A DNA stretch of 64,000 bases from Prolixibacteraceae bacterium (GCA_028683385.1 JAQUIJ010000007.1:62001-126000); one strand, 5' to 3'; shown: positions 35,351 through 45,989, counted from the stretch's first letter. Notes: generated from the sequence alone by a model not told the origin. Translations and numbers: made by a program.

Positions 35351-36007
35351 ATGGGCGAATTAACAAAAATGAAAATTGTTGCTTTCAAAGATCCTGATTA
35401 CACGAGCCGGGTTGGGGAATACGACGTTTTGGTTAATCCGGAAAATTATAAACTGAAGAACGAGCAGCAGTATTCTACTTCAGATACAACCAATGGTTCG
35501 AGTGTTCAGACCGCCAAGTATAAGGGAGGTGGTTCAGGATTGTTTGAAATCGTGTTCTTTTTTGATGGCACCGGAATCATATCGAAAAGTAAAGTTGATG
35601 ATCAGATTAAAGAAGTGAAAGAACTGATTTATCAATACAACGGCGATATTCATGAGCCTAATTTTCTGAGAGTTTACTGGGGTACCCAATCCTTATTTCA
35701 TGGAAGATTGAAATCCTGGAATGTCAATTACACCATGCTTGATATGGATGGGTCGCCATTGCGAGCTGAAGCTACCGCAGTATTAATTGCATCGGAAAGT
35801 GCCAAGAAAAAGGCATTGGAAGAAAAGAAAAACTCATCAGATCTGACTCATGTACGAACCGTATCTGATGGTGACAATCTTCCGCTGATGTGCCAGCGAA
35901 TATATGGTGACAGCTCCTACTACCTAAAAGTAGCCCAGGTCAATGATTTAACCAATTTCAGGGCAATAAAACCAGGCGATAAAATCTTTTTTCCACCAGT
36001 AATTTGA
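35351..36007 (+). CDS. LysM-containing baseplate hub protein (Afp7-like)
   Basis: 218 residues. The N-terminal part (to about 150) is the Afp7-type hub/tube-adaptor domain, starting with VLVNPENYKLKN and FEIVFFFDGTG. A C-terminal LysM domain (about 168-217) has the pattern VSDGDNLPLMCQRIYGDSSY and ending IKPGDKIFFPP. Related proteins (gp53-like) clamp the central hub. It precedes the spike gene by 4 bp. Confidence 0.92.
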   Translation: MGELTKMKIVAFKDPDYTSRVGEYDVLVNPENYKLKNEQQYSTSDTTNGSSVQTAKYKGGGSGLFEIVFFFDGTGIISKSKVDDQIKEVKELIYQYNGDIHEPNFLRVYWGTQSLFHGRLKSWNVNYTMLDMDGSPLRAEATAVLIASESAKKKALEEKKNSSDLTHVRTVSDGDNLPLMCQRIYGDSSYYLKVAQVNDLTNFRAIKPGDKIFFPPVI

Positions 36008-36011
36008 AAAT

Positions 36012-37808
36012 ATGCCAACGGTATTTAAAGAATCAGATGGGGTATTAAGCTTTGATATACTTATCAATGGCACCAGAATTAAGGATACGGTTGAGATTAT
36101 CGAAATCTCTATTCAGATAGAGTTGAATAAAATTACCACCGCATCTCTTGTAATTTCTGATGGTGGGGTTATCGGCTTGGTAAATGAACCCTATTTAAAC
36201 AGTGAAGGAAATGACTTTATTCCAGGGAATAAAATAAAAATATCGTCAGGATATGATAGTATAAACAAACCGGTTTTTGAAGGAATCGTAATTTCACAAG
36301 GATTATCAATTAAAAATGGCAGATCACAACTGTTGGTCATCTGCAAAGATGAAGCTGTTAAAATGACCAAGGGGCGATTTAATGCCATCTTTCAGAATGA
36401 AAAAGATTCGGATGCCATACAAGCCATTGCCGGCAAGTATGGTCTGTCGGTAACCGTTGATGCCACAACAACAGTACTTCCTGTAATTATGCAATACAAT
36501 TGCAGCGATTGGGACTTTACCGTTATCAGGGCCGAAATGAATAACATGTGTGTGCTGACTGATAAAAACTCATTGATTATTAAGAAAATAGATTTTAGTC
36601 AATCCCCAAAATATAAACTAATTGCGTCTCAATCGATTATTGATATTGATTTGACAATTGACAGCGAAAAAATAGCCGGAACATACCAGTTTACTGCCTG
36701 GGATATTAAACAGCAAAAAGAAAGTTCTGTAGATGTGAGCCAAACCAATAACATGTCGCTCGGAAACCTCACAGCTCAAAAATTGTCAGAAGCAGTTGAC
36801 AATGGAAATTCCAGTTTTTATTCATCGGCTTCAATCCCTGAAAGCGAATTAAGAACATGGGGTGAAACTCTTTCAACCAAAGCCGAACTAAGTAAAATAC
36901 AAGGAAAAGTTACCATTCAGGGTGTAGCTGACATACTCGCCGGAGATGTAGTCGAAATTTCAGGTTTTAGTTCAAGATATAACGGTAACGCGTTCATCAC
37001 CAAAGTGAGTCATATTTTGCAGGATGGCAATTGGCTCACAACACTTTCCGTCGGAAAATCAGTTCAGTTGCACGCTGCGTTGCCCGATATTGAAGAAATA
37101 AGGGCATCAGGCATTATCCCAGCATCAGGCGGAACTCAAATAGCTACTGTCAAAAAAATTGAAGAAGACCCTGATCAAGAATTTCGTGTGCTGGTAAAGT
37201 TACCTGCTTTCGCCGGAACAGGTCAAGATGTCGGTATTTGGGCCCGATTGGCTTTCCCTTATGCATCAGCCAATGCCGGCTTTTTTTTCTTTCCTGAAGT
37301 GGGCGATGAAGTATTGCTGAATTTCATCAATAACGACCCACGGTTTGCCATCATCACCGGCTCGTTGTACAGTTCCAAAAATAAACCAAAGGAAATACCG
37401 GACAACAAAAATCAGTTTAAATCCATTTTTTCAAGGTCGGGCATCAAAATCAGGTTTGATGACGAGGATAAAATCCTGAATATCGAAACTCCGGGAGGAA
37501 ATTCGTTCACTCTGGACGACAAGGATAAAAAGATAAACATCAAAGACATTTCGGGCAATTCGGTTATCATGGATGATTCTGGAATAACCATGGATAGCCC
37601 CAAAGACATCAAGTTAACTGCAAAGGGTGACATCACTATTTCAGCAACCGGAGGTCTTAATTTGTCTGCTAAGTCTGATGTTAAAGCTGATGGATTAAAT
37701 GTTCAGATAAGCGCCCAAACAGGTTTTACGGCTAAAGGAAATGCAACCGCTGAGGTTTCGGCTTCAGGCCAAACAACCATAAAAGGTGGTATCGTAATGA
37801 TTAATTAA
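36012..37808 (+). CDS. VgrG-like spike protein (Afp8-like)
   Basis: 598 residues. The N-terminal half is a gp27/VgrG-type hub; the middle (about 395-455) is an OB-fold with GTGQDVGIWARLAFPYA and GDEVLLNFINNDP. The C-terminal half is a triple-stranded beta-helix built from short repeats such as NSFTLDDKDKKINIK and ISGNSVIMDD, ending in GGIVMIN. Such trimers form the piercing spike that carries the PAAR tip. The PAAR gene follows 11 bp later. Full length with no fused toxin domain. Confidence 0.95.
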   Translation: MPTVFKESDGVLSFDILINGTRIKDTVEIIEISIQIELNKITTASLVISDGGVIGLVNEPYLNSEGNDFIPGNKIKISSGYDSINKPVFEGIVISQGLSIKNGRSQLLVICKDEAVKMTKGRFNAIFQNEKDSDAIQAIAGKYGLSVTVDATTTVLPVIMQYNCSDWDFTVIRAEMNNMCVLTDKNSLIIKKIDFSQSPKYKLIASQSIIDIDLTIDSEKIAGTYQFTAWDIKQQKESSVDVSQTNNMSLGNLTAQKLSEAVDNGNSSFYSSASIPESELRTWGETLSTKAELSKIQGKVTIQGVADILAGDVVEISGFSSRYNGNAFITKVSHILQDGNWLTTLSVGKSVQLHAALPDIEEIRASGIIPASGGTQIATVKKIEEDPDQEFRVLVKLPAFAGTGQDVGIWARLAFPYASANAGFFFFPEVGDEVLLNFINNDPRFAIITGSLYSSKNKPKEIPDNKNQFKSIFSRSGIKIRFDDEDKILNIETPGGNSFTLDDKDKKINIKDISGNSVIMDDSGITMDSPKDIKLTAKGDITISATGGLNLSAKSDVKADGLNVQISAQTGFTAKGNATAEVSASGQTTIKGGIVMIN

Positions 37809-37819
37809 ACTTAGAAACT

Positions 37820-38119
37820 ATGGGATTAGCAGCCAGATTAACCGATATGCACACTTGCCCGATGCAAACGCCCGGACTACCGCCTATTCCACACGTTGGT
37901 GGACCAATAATAGGCCCTGGAGCTCCTACCGTGCTGATTGGCAGTCTTCCGGCAGCAGTTGTTGGCGATAATTTAGTTTGTGTTGGGCCTCCTGATTCAA
38001 TCGTTAAAGGTTCGGCTACGGTATTGATTACCGGTAAACCGGCTGCCCGAATGGGCGACACTACAGCCCACGGTGGTAGCATCATATTGGGATGTCCAAC
38101 CGTAATTATAGGAGGTTAA
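37820..38119 (+). CDS. PAAR-domain spike tip (Afp10-like)
   Basis: 99 residues, a single PAAR module with repeats LPPIPHVGGPIIGPGAPTV, GPPDSIVKGSATVLITGKP and ARMGDTTAHGGSIILG. PAAR proteins form a metal-bound cone on the spike; candidate ligands are His12, Cys14, His24 and His84. No toxin extension is attached. A ribosome-binding GGAGG lies at its 3' end for the next gene. Confidence 0.95.
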   Translation: MGLAARLTDMHTCPMQTPGLPPIPHVGGPIIGPGAPTVLIGSLPAAVVGDNLVCVGPPDSIVKGSATVLITGKPAARMGDTTAHGGSIILGCPTVIIGG

Positions 38120-38123
38120 AGCA

Positions 38124-38567
38124 ATGAACGAAAAAGATGATTCATTTTTAGGCAGAGGCTGGGCATTTCCTCCAGCTTTCAATTTCGAACTTGGAACTGT
38201 TGAAACAGTTGCTGCCGATGAAGACATAAAACAAAGCATTCGAATAATCATAGAGACAATTCCCGGAGAACGCATCATGTTTACAACATTCGGTTGTGGC
38301 ATCCGGAAGTATGTTTTCGAATCGAATGACCCGACTCACATGAGTATGCTAAAAGATGCGATCTATGACGCCTTGCTGTATAACGAACCCAGAATCAAAC
38401 TCGAAAAAATTGACATTAGTAATAATAGCCAGTTAAATGGTGATTTATCGGCTGACAACCAGATCGATGGAAAAATATTTATCCATATTTATTATAAAAT
38501 AATCACTACAAATACAAGGAGTAACATGGTTTACCCCTTTTATGTGAACGAGGGAACAAATTTATAA
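38124..38567 (+). CDS. gp25-like baseplate wedge protein (Afp9-like)
   Basis: 147 residues of the GPW/gp25 family. GRGWAFPP (10-17), TIPGER (45-50) and MFTTFGCGIRKYVFE are the diagnostic elements; the gp25 core initiates sheath assembly at the baseplate wedge. It sits 4 bp after the PAAR gene with an upstream AGGAGG. Length slightly above the T4 homologue. The C-terminal half contains a charged insertion (NSQLNGDLSADNQIDGK). Confidence 0.94.
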   Translation: MNEKDDSFLGRGWAFPPAFNFELGTVETVAADEDIKQSIRIIIETIPGERIMFTTFGCGIRKYVFESNDPTHMSMLKDAIYDALLYNEPRIKLEKIDISNNSQLNGDLSADNQIDGKIFIHIYYKIITTNTRSNMVYPFYVNEGTNL

Positions 38568-38594
38568 AAGTCTCAACTTTTTTAATTGACCGGA

Positions 38595-41500
38595 ATGAAT
38601 AAAGGAACAAGTCAGGAGTTAAGGAAAAATAAAGCACTCGATGCTGCCTATATCGCAATCGACGAAAGAACGATGTTGGATATGGTACAATTTATCCTGA
38701 AATTTTCCGAAAACCTTATTTTCTACACTGTTGACAAACAACCCATTGAAAACTGGAAATCATTTTTATTGAATGATCCGGCATTCGTTTATGCCATGAT
38801 TGCCAATGTTAAACTTGAAAAATTTAAGATAAGTTCAGGTAAGAAAATAGGGAATCAAAACGAGTTAAATGATCAGGAGCTTATAAGTAAAGAAATTCAA
38901 ACTATTTACAGTAAAATAGGCGAATGGTCGGAACTGTTAAAACGTGCAAACGATCGGGGAACTTTAGTCAAAGAGATTGACCAACTTATCGAATCCGTCA
39001 ATACCAACAACGAAAAATTCCCATTACTGCAATCGACGTATGAGGCCTATGAAAATGCATACGGGAATTTGGTATTCATTAAAGAAAAAGCCGCCAGGAG
39101 GTTCGAAAAAGAAATTGCGAATTCAAGTCACCTTCCGCACAATGGTCTATTCTTTGCTTTTTTAAATCTGTACAAAAACGTTCAGCACGACATCAATTTA
39201 CTAACTCAAAAACACCTCGATTTTTATTATCTCGACTTGCTTCAGAAAACGAGAAAAAAGCAGGAGCCGCATACTGCGCTTATTGCAATTCAGTTGCAAC
39301 CGGGAACCGATGAATTATTAATTAATGAAGGCGATAAAGTAAATTTTATTTTTGAAGACAAACGGCAATATGAATTTGAATCCACGTCGACAACTGTCAT
39401 TAACAGGGCTGAAATTTCTGAACTCCGAACGATCTACCGAAGTGATTATTTGCCGTTCAACAACAGGTTTGAAGATGACGATTTTTCGATTAACATCCTT
39501 TACGAAGAAGATATTTTAAAGGAGAAAAAGAATTGGGAAAATATTGAGAAGAAAGAATTATCTGAATTTCCGGCAACACTGGGCGAAGAACGGACCTATC
39601 TCACGTCGTCCGATCGGAACTTAACGTTTTGTAATGTAGGAATTGTGGTAACCACACCTACATTGATTCTTGAAAATGGGAATCAGAAAATCAGTTTAAT
39701 TTTTAAGATCAGTTCTAATTCGTACAAAACAGCCGAAAAAGTATTTGACGGACTGGTAAAACAGGAAATTAAAGTAGCTGCAACTCCAGAAAAAAGAGCG
39801 AATTTACTGGCAAACAAAGAAAGTCTGAAACATAGAATTGTCTCGAACTTCTTTTCCGAAGCCTTTCAAATCTTTATTACCGACAAAAACGGATGGACAG
39901 CAATTGATTTTTGCAAAACCAAAATCAATCACACCGACTCAACACTAACCTTCGATTTTGAGTTAAACGAACAAAATGACAAAATGATTTCGTTCGATCC
40001 AAAGATTCATGAAGGAGGATTCGAGTCGGAATGGCCTTGTGTCAAAATACTTTTTAACAACGAGGCTCAATATCATGCCTATAAGTTCCTGAAAACCATC
40101 GAGCTTGAAAACATCAAAATCGAGGCAACCGTTTCGGATGTAACAAACCTGATTTTTTCGAACTCAATCGGAAATCTCGACAATACCATTCCATTTACTC
40201 CGTTTGGTCCCACACCCATTGTAGGAAGCTATTTGCGAATTCAGAATCCACTGATACTGCAACGAAACCTGACTAAACTTGAGTTACACATTTGCTGGAT
40301 AGGCTTGCCACAACTTCAATATGGGTTTGCCGAATACTATCGCGAATACCCTGGTGAGATTGACAATCCTGCATTTAAAGCGGTATTGACATCAGTCCGA
40401 AACAATATTAACACCACAGGAGCTCAAGCACACAAGGAAATCGACTTGTTCGATACCAACAAGGAATACCTGTCGAACGAAAAAGAGATTATTATCAATC
40501 CTCAGGATATTAGTTTCAGCAATAAAATCACACAAAACGCCATCGTTGACGAAAATTCAGGTTCATTGTTTATTGTTCTGACTAGTCCGGAAATGGCATT
40601 TGGGCACCAGCTGTTTACCGAAATTTATGCCGATGCTGCCATAAAAAGCAGTAAATTCAGGAAAAGAGATATTGCCTTGCCGAAACAGCCATACACTCCC
40701 GTCATCGAACACCTCAAGGTAAATTATACCACAGCTGCCAGGGAAGTCATGTTAAGAAAACAGGATATCGATGACAGTGATGTTAAACTGATTCACATTT
40801 ATCCTTTCGGACACGTTCAGGTTTTCCCCGGACCAAAAAAATCACAAAGTTTTCTTTTCCCCCAACTCGATCAAAAAGGGAACCTGTATATCGGATTAAC
40901 TCAGGTGAGATCAACCGACATTGTTAGTATTGGATTCGAATTGGTACCCGCGGTCTATATCCATACAGTAATCAATGCTCCAACCATTGAATGGCAGTAT
41001 ATGGTGAATAATGAATGGGAACCGATTGGCGATTTGCTTCTCGAAGACACAACTAACGGATTAATTCGCTCGGGTCTGGTTAAAATCAGAATGCCTAAAA
41101 CCATTCAGTATGACAACACACGCTTGCCTTTGGGAAAATTCTGGATAAGAGCCACTTTCGACGGAATACAAGATCTGAATTCGAAAATAAAAAATGTTTT
41201 CACGCAAGCAGTTGCATTAATTTCGACCGATACAGTTTCCAATGATATTCCGGATCGTTCCGCGGAGAATAAAATAAAGAAGATCTATTTTGAAGACAAA
41301 AAAGGTATCGATCAAATCAGCGGACCATTTGCGCTGGAAATAAACGCAGCGAATGAAAACACAGACTCATTTTATAATGGGATAAGCGACCAGTTGAGGC
41401 ACAAAAATCAGGGATCGACCAATTGGGATATCGAAAGGCTTGTTCTCGACCGGTTTAAACAGATTGAAAAAATAAGGGTATATGGTAAAAGTAATCGACC

Positions 41501-42125
41501 AAATGAACTGGTAAAAGGCAGTAGTGTACAGATCGTTCTGATTCCAAAAAATAGCCTGGTGAATGGGACACGAAAACGCAGTTTAAATGTTGATTTCAAT
41601 ACACTTCTTGAAGTGAAAGAATACGTTTCACAATTTGTTTCGCCGTTCGTTAAAGTTGAAGTTTCAAATCCGGTTTATGAAGAGTTAAAGGTAAGATGCA
41701 AGGTTAAATTTAACGAACTCCAAAGGGGTGGATACCTTCGAAATGTGCTCAACAGCGAATTAATCAGCTATTTATCTCCGGATATTGAAAACATTGATGT
41801 TGAAAAAGGTTTTGATGAAGCCATTTCGAAAACTGAAATCCTGAATTTTATCGAAAGCCGGTCCTATGTAGATTTTGTGACCGAATTTTCTGTTTTACAA
41901 CTGGTTGATGTGCAGAAAAACTATAAAATAATAGACACTGCTAGAATTACCCATATTGAAGATCTCAGAACCATTTCGGCATATGCCATTTTAACGTCAG
42001 CACCAGAGCATCAGATTGAAATCGTATCCGAAGAAAAGTCATCAAAACCTAATCCATCCGGAGTGGGTGACCTAACCTTGGAATCAGATTTTGTGATTAG
42101 TGACAGTGAAGGAAATTACATTTAA
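38595..42125 (+). CDS. Large baseplate protein, gp6/gpJ-like (Afp11-like)
   Basis: About 1176 residues from ATG 38595. The N-terminal half contains a helical coiled region and a variable insertion; the C-terminal region has the baseplate-J/gp6 dimerisation features VEVSNPVYEELKVRCKV and DIENIDVEKGFDEAISKTEI followed by FIESRSYVDFV. This is the wedge protein that links gp25 to the outer baseplate ring. In Afp-type loci it comes right after the gp25-like gene, as here. Assignment is strong by order and C-terminal similarity. Confidence 0.9.
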   Translation: MNKGTSQELRKNKALDAAYIAIDERTMLDMVQFILKFSENLIFYTVDKQPIENWKSFLLNDPAFVYAMIANVKLEKFKISSGKKIGNQNELNDQELISKEIQTIYSKIGEWSELLKRANDRGTLVKEIDQLIESVNTNNEKFPLLQSTYEAYENAYGNLVFIKEKAARRFEKEIANSSHLPHNGLFFAFLNLYKNVQHDINLLTQKHLDFYYLDLLQKTRKKQEPHTALIAIQLQPGTDELLINEGDKVNFIFEDKRQYEFESTSTTVINRAEISELRTIYRSDYLPFNNRFEDDDFSINILYEEDILKEKKNWENIEKKELSEFPATLGEERTYLTSSDRNLTFCNVGIVVTTPTLILENGNQKISLIFKISSNSYKTAEKVFDGLVKQEIKVAATPEKRANLLANKESLKHRIVSNFFSEAFQIFITDKNGWTAIDFCKTKINHTDSTLTFDFELNEQNDKMISFDPKIHEGGFESEWPCVKILFNNEAQYHAYKFLKTIELENIKIEATVSDVTNLIFSNSIGNLDNTIPFTPFGPTPIVGSYLRIQNPLILQRNLTKLELHICWIGLPQLQYGFAEYYREYPGEIDNPAFKAVLTSVRNNINTTGAQAHKEIDLFDTNKEYLSNEKEIIINPQDISFSNKITQNAIVDENSGSLFIVLTSPEMAFGHQLFTEIYADAAIKSSKFRKRDIALPKQPYTPVIEHLKVNYTTAAREVMLRKQDIDDSDVKLIHIYPFGHVQVFPGPKKSQSFLFPQLDQKGNLYIGLTQVRSTDIVSIGFELVPAVYIHTVINAPTIEWQYMVNNEWEPIGDLLLEDTTNGLIRSGLVKIRMPKTIQYDNTRLPLGKFWIRATFDGIQDLNSKIKNVFTQAVALISTDTVSNDIPDRSAENKIKKIYFEDKKGIDQISGPFALEINAANENTDSFYNGISDQLRHKNQGSTNWDIERLVLDRFKQIEKIRVYGKSNRPNELVKGSSVQIVLIPKNSLVNGTRKRSLNVDFNTLLEVKEYVSQFVSPFVKVEVSNPVYEELKVRCKVKFNELQRGGYLRNVLNSELISYLSPDIENIDVEKGFDEAISKTEILNFIESRSYVDFVTEFSVLQLVDVQKNYKIIDTARITHIEDLRTISAYAILTSAPEHQIEIVSEEKSSKPNPSGVGDLTLESDFVISDSEGNYI

Positions 42126-42134
42126 TACAACGTA

Positions 42135-43034
42135 ATGAAAAATCAAAGAAACATTACAGATAGAAAACAACTTAAAACCTTCTTTAAGAAAGGTAGTCTG
42201 CCGGATGAAAGTGCTTTTGAAAAGCTCATAGATTCCACGTTTAACAAAGCTGATGACAAACTCGACATCAATGAAGACGGGCTAATGATTTATCCGTCGG
42301 ATGATGAGGAAAGACTTTTTAGTTTTTTTGAGGACAAAGATGATTCGTCTGCAAAATGGGTCATGTACATTTCGAAAAAAACCGACGGCGGAATCTATTT
42401 CAGTCAGCTAAGTGCTTCGGATCAGAATGACAATAAAGCAAAAAATAGTGCACCCCAGTCAGCACTCTTTCTCAGAAAAGATGGGACTGTTGGGATAGGC
42501 ACAAATAATCCTACGCAAAAACTTGATGTCAAGGGAATAATCAAGTCAGATGGCCGTACGGGAAGCTACCTGGAGGGATTTTTGCCTGCAGATGGTGAAT
42601 GGCATAATGTTTTTGAGCCGGAGGCATTAAGTGGCTGTAATGCCTATGAAATAATGGCCTATGCTGAAGGATTAAAAAACGAAGGAAAATATTCGCTCAT
42701 GCATGCCATTGCAGTATGTACCTATGGAAATTCAAAACCTAAAATCACAAAGACATGCGCTCATCATGGCCTTTGGTGGAACAAAATCGATATTCGGTGG
42801 GAATCAAAACCATCAAGAATTGAAAAGCCTAAAAAAGAAGAAGAAAGAAAAATATTCGCCTTTGCAAAATGGTGGAAACAATTCAAAAGCATTTGGGAAG
42901 CTAAAGATACTTTGCGCTACAATTTACAGCTTAGAACCAAAAGCGATTATGGCAGAAAGGATAATAAAAAGAATGGCAAACAACAAATGATAAGCTATAA
43001 GATTTCGGTTTTATGGGATAAAAGTTTCAATTAA
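42135..43034 (+). CDS. Tail-fibre/receptor-binding protein
   Basis: 299 residues. The N-terminal third is baseplate-attachment-like, with a stretch SALFLRKDGTVGIGTNNPT and QKLDVKG, the marker repeat of bacteroidete and phage fibres. The C-terminal part (about 145-299), with GEWHNVFEPEAL and YNLQLRTKSDYG, forms a compact tip domain with the family's SYKISVLWDK end. Located between the two large baseplate genes, where Afp13-type fibres or adhesins are encoded. It is short, suggesting compact fibres. A target receptor cannot be named. Confidence 0.82.
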   Translation: MKNQRNITDRKQLKTFFKKGSLPDESAFEKLIDSTFNKADDKLDINEDGLMIYPSDDEERLFSFFEDKDDSSAKWVMYISKKTDGGIYFSQLSASDQNDNKAKNSAPQSALFLRKDGTVGIGTNNPTQKLDVKGIIKSDGRTGSYLEGFLPADGEWHNVFEPEALSGCNAYEIMAYAEGLKNEGKYSLMHAIAVCTYGNSKPKITKTCAHHGLWWNKIDIRWESKPSRIEKPKKEEERKIFAFAKWWKQFKSIWEAKDTLRYNLQLRTKSDYGRKDNKKNGKQQMISYKISVLWDKSFN

Positions 43035-43058
43035 AATCGACCCGATAAAGGATTAAAA

Positions 43059-45989
43059 ATGAAAGAATCTGTCAGTATTTCCGGTGAGAAAATTGAAAAT
43101 ATTAGTTTAAATTTTATCGATCTGCGTGAAAAAGGATTGGAGTACATCCAAAAATTCAGTGGTGATGTTTGGACCGATTACAACCTTCATGATCCGGGCG
43201 TAACCATACTGGATCAATTGTGCTACGCACTGACAGATCTTGGTTACCGTACATCGTTGCCTATTAAAGACCTGCTAACTAAGGAAGAAGGAAAAGCTAT
43301 TGATGCATTGAAAAATGCGTTTTTTGCACCTTCGGCCATTTTAAGTTCACATCCTATCTCCATAAAGGACACGCGAAAGCTGATTCTCGATCAGTTCGAA
43401 GAAATCCAGAATGTTTGGATTTCAAAAAAAGAAAGCATTGGTTTTGAAGAACAGGTAAATGGCCTGTACTCGATAGAAATTTTGCCTAAGCTGAATTTTC
43501 ATAAATCACTTACAAAAGATGCCGAATCGAGGAGGGCTTATGAAAGCAATGTTGCAGATTTTCTAAAACAAAACCGGAATATTGGAGAGACTTACGAAAA
43601 GATATGCCTGTTAAATCCACAACCCATTCATATCCATTTGGGCATATATCTTACTGATCAGGTTGATGTGGAGAAGACGATTGCAAATATTTTTCTGAAG
43701 CTATTTGAGTTTATTTATTCACCGGTGTTGTATAATAGTTTTAACGAGATGGTTGAAGCAGGATACAGCATTACCGAAATTTTTTCGGGACCACGTTTGA
43801 AAAACGGATTTATAAAAAGCAGCAATCTGAAGGATCGGGTAAAAGAGATTGATGTTGAGGAACTGCAACGATTTATCTCCAAAGTGAACGGCGTCACCAA
43901 CTGCAAAGTTGAACAAATCAAAAGCGGCCGCCGAATTTATACCAAATCAATAAAGGTTGAAGCTGGTCATTTTTTCAATTTACTGAATGATCTGGAAGCA
44001 AAAATGCCAGACGAACGGTTGGACACTATTTATTCGAATCTGAAGATGTTTGTGAATAATAAAATTCTTCCTTCATTCAACAAGCAAAAGGTAAATACAC
44101 TCTTTTTTGAATTCTGGTCGAAAAAATACCGCAAATATCCAATGTCAGGTTCGAAAGACGAAGATTTTGACAAAGCATTGACTGGCATTTACCGAAATCC
44201 AACTGATTATTACTCCATTCAACATCATTTCCCATTAATCTACGGAATTGGGAAAGAGGGATTATCAAGACATGAGCCGGAAGACAGAAGAGTCAAAGCG
44301 CTTCAGCTTAAAGCTTACCTGATGCTTTTTGAGCAACATCTGGCCAATCATCTGGCTCAGCTCGGAAATTTAAATGAGCTTTTCAATGTCGATTTCGAGC
44401 ATGGAGAACGGAAAACTTATTTTTCTCAATCGTTGAATTCAGTTCCGGAAATTGAGAATCTCATAAGGATAGATTCGCCAAATATGAATACCTATCTGGA
44501 GCAGGAAAAAACATTTTTCGACAGGAAAAATCGAATATTCAACCATTTATTGGCCCGATTTGGAGAAGATTTAAACGATACCCCATGGAAAGTGGCCTTA
44601 CGTTTAAACCTGATAAAAGACGAGGATGAATTCAACAGAGAATTGTTGCTTCAAAAATCAAAATTTTTACAAAATCTACCTGAACTTAGTTACTGCCGAG
44701 TAAAAGGTGAATCCTTTAATCAAATAGAGCAATCTCATGATAAAACAAAGTTTGTAAGGAACGCATCAGGAATCGAGCAATTAATAACTGCAAAAACAGG
44801 TATCGCAGAACAAAGCGATCAATCGCTAATTCCAAAATTCCTGATTTCAAAATCGCAACATCGAGATTTTGAAGAGAAAAAACAAAGAAGCAGGCAAAGA
44901 TTCGCCGAGAAATTCAGAGAGCTTACTGCGGATGAGATCAATGAAAATGATCGTCAAACGGATAAGTCAGAACTTCCGGAGGCATCGTTTGGGCAAATTG
45001 GAGTAAAAGCGTTGTTCAAAGAGACCATTGATTACAAGAATTACAGGATATCCCATGCTCATTCTTCTTCGGAAAAGACTCAGGTTATTTTTCAAAAAGA
45101 ACCCGATTTATGGGTCTGTTTATTTGAATGCGATACCGAAGCAATTGCAATTCAAAATATTTTTGAAATTGTAAACTACTTTATCAAACAGAACCTTCAA
45201 TCAGAGGGATTTTATCTCGTCGACCATATTTTGTTACTCGATCTTTTGCACGAAAGTGAGTATGGCTTCTGTTTCATGGACGAATTTGAAACACCTGTTT
45301 TTCTTACCCTCGAAGACGAATCGTGGAGCAAATCGGAAGTGGAAAGGACTAAAAGCCTGATAGATTTTTTCGCGCAGGTTCAAGTTCAAACCGACTACTC
45401 TCCTACTTCCGATAAATGGGAAATAAAATCAAAGGATGGGCGCATTCTTGCCTCCAGCGATCCTGAAAGCCGGAATCAGAATCCCGAATTGCATGATCCA
45501 AAAGATCACCTGCTTCAGGCAAAGCGCATTAGCCGGTTTTTCGACTGGTCGATTGCTCGCGATGGCCAGCTAATCCTTAAGGAAGTTGAAAAAATACGTT
45601 TAATGGGAAGTCATGCCATTCTCAAAGACAAGCACTTTGGTCAACGTCGGCTGGTTTTTCAGCGAAAACTTTCGAATGGATACATTATAAATGAAGATTT
45701 TTTCGACCTGAAAATATCCGTTATCTTACCTGATTGGCCCGCCAGATTTCAGGACGAACGATTTCAGGATTATCTGATTGATCTGATTCATGAAAGGCTT
45801 CCGGCGCATATTGGCAACGAAATCCATTGGGTCGATGCTCATGGATTAAATCGATTTGAAAAAAAATATAAAGCATGGCAAGAGCAAAAATCAAAATTGA
45901 ATAATTCGGAGGCTCTTTCGGCAGATTTAAAAGCAGCTGCTTTGGAAGTCTATAAATTGATTACTGATCTAAAAAAAATGAAAAAGTGA
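43059..45989 (+). CDS. Large baseplate protein (Afp12-like)
   Basis: 976 residues. The N-terminus DYNLHDPGVTILDQL (40-54) and YALTDLGYRTSLP are characteristic of Afp12/Pvc12 baseplate proteins, which with the Afp11 protein build the wedge dimers. The rest is a large mixed region with helical segments. Automatic pipelines sometimes label this family a diguanylate cyclase; no GGDEF motif is present. The downstream tape measure gene starts at a GTG overlapping the stop by 4 bp (GTGA). Confidence 0.9.
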   Translation: MKESVSISGEKIENISLNFIDLREKGLEYIQKFSGDVWTDYNLHDPGVTILDQLCYALTDLGYRTSLPIKDLLTKEEGKAIDALKNAFFAPSAILSSHPISIKDTRKLILDQFEEIQNVWISKKESIGFEEQVNGLYSIEILPKLNFHKSLTKDAESRRAYESNVADFLKQNRNIGETYEKICLLNPQPIHIHLGIYLTDQVDVEKTIANIFLKLFEFIYSPVLYNSFNEMVEAGYSITEIFSGPRLKNGFIKSSNLKDRVKEIDVEELQRFISKVNGVTNCKVEQIKSGRRIYTKSIKVEAGHFFNLLNDLEAKMPDERLDTIYSNLKMFVNNKILPSFNKQKVNTLFFEFWSKKYRKYPMSGSKDEDFDKALTGIYRNPTDYYSIQHHFPLIYGIGKEGLSRHEPEDRRVKALQLKAYLMLFEQHLANHLAQLGNLNELFNVDFEHGERKTYFSQSLNSVPEIENLIRIDSPNMNTYLEQEKTFFDRKNRIFNHLLARFGEDLNDTPWKVALRLNLIKDEDEFNRELLLQKSKFLQNLPELSYCRVKGESFNQIEQSHDKTKFVRNASGIEQLITAKTGIAEQSDQSLIPKFLISKSQHRDFEEKKQRSRQRFAEKFRELTADEINENDRQTDKSELPEASFGQIGVKALFKETIDYKNYRISHAHSSSEKTQVIFQKEPDLWVCLFECDTEAIAIQNIFEIVNYFIKQNLQSEGFYLVDHILLLDLLHESEYGFCFMDEFETPVFLTLEDESWSKSEVERTKSLIDFFAQVQVQTDYSPTSDKWEIKSKDGRILASSDPESRNQNPELHDPKDHLLQAKRISRFFDWSIARDGQLILKEVEKIRLMGSHAILKDKHFGQRRLVFQRKLSNGYIINEDFFDLKISVILPDWPARFQDERFQDYLIDLIHERLPAHIGNEIHWVDAHGLNRFEKKYKAWQEQKSKLNNSEALSADLKAAALEVYKLITDLKKMKK

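Noticed and set aside
43059-45989. Diguanylate cyclase, a label this baseplate family sometimes receives
   Set aside because: No GGDEF motif is present, while the N-terminus matches Afp12-type baseplate proteins.
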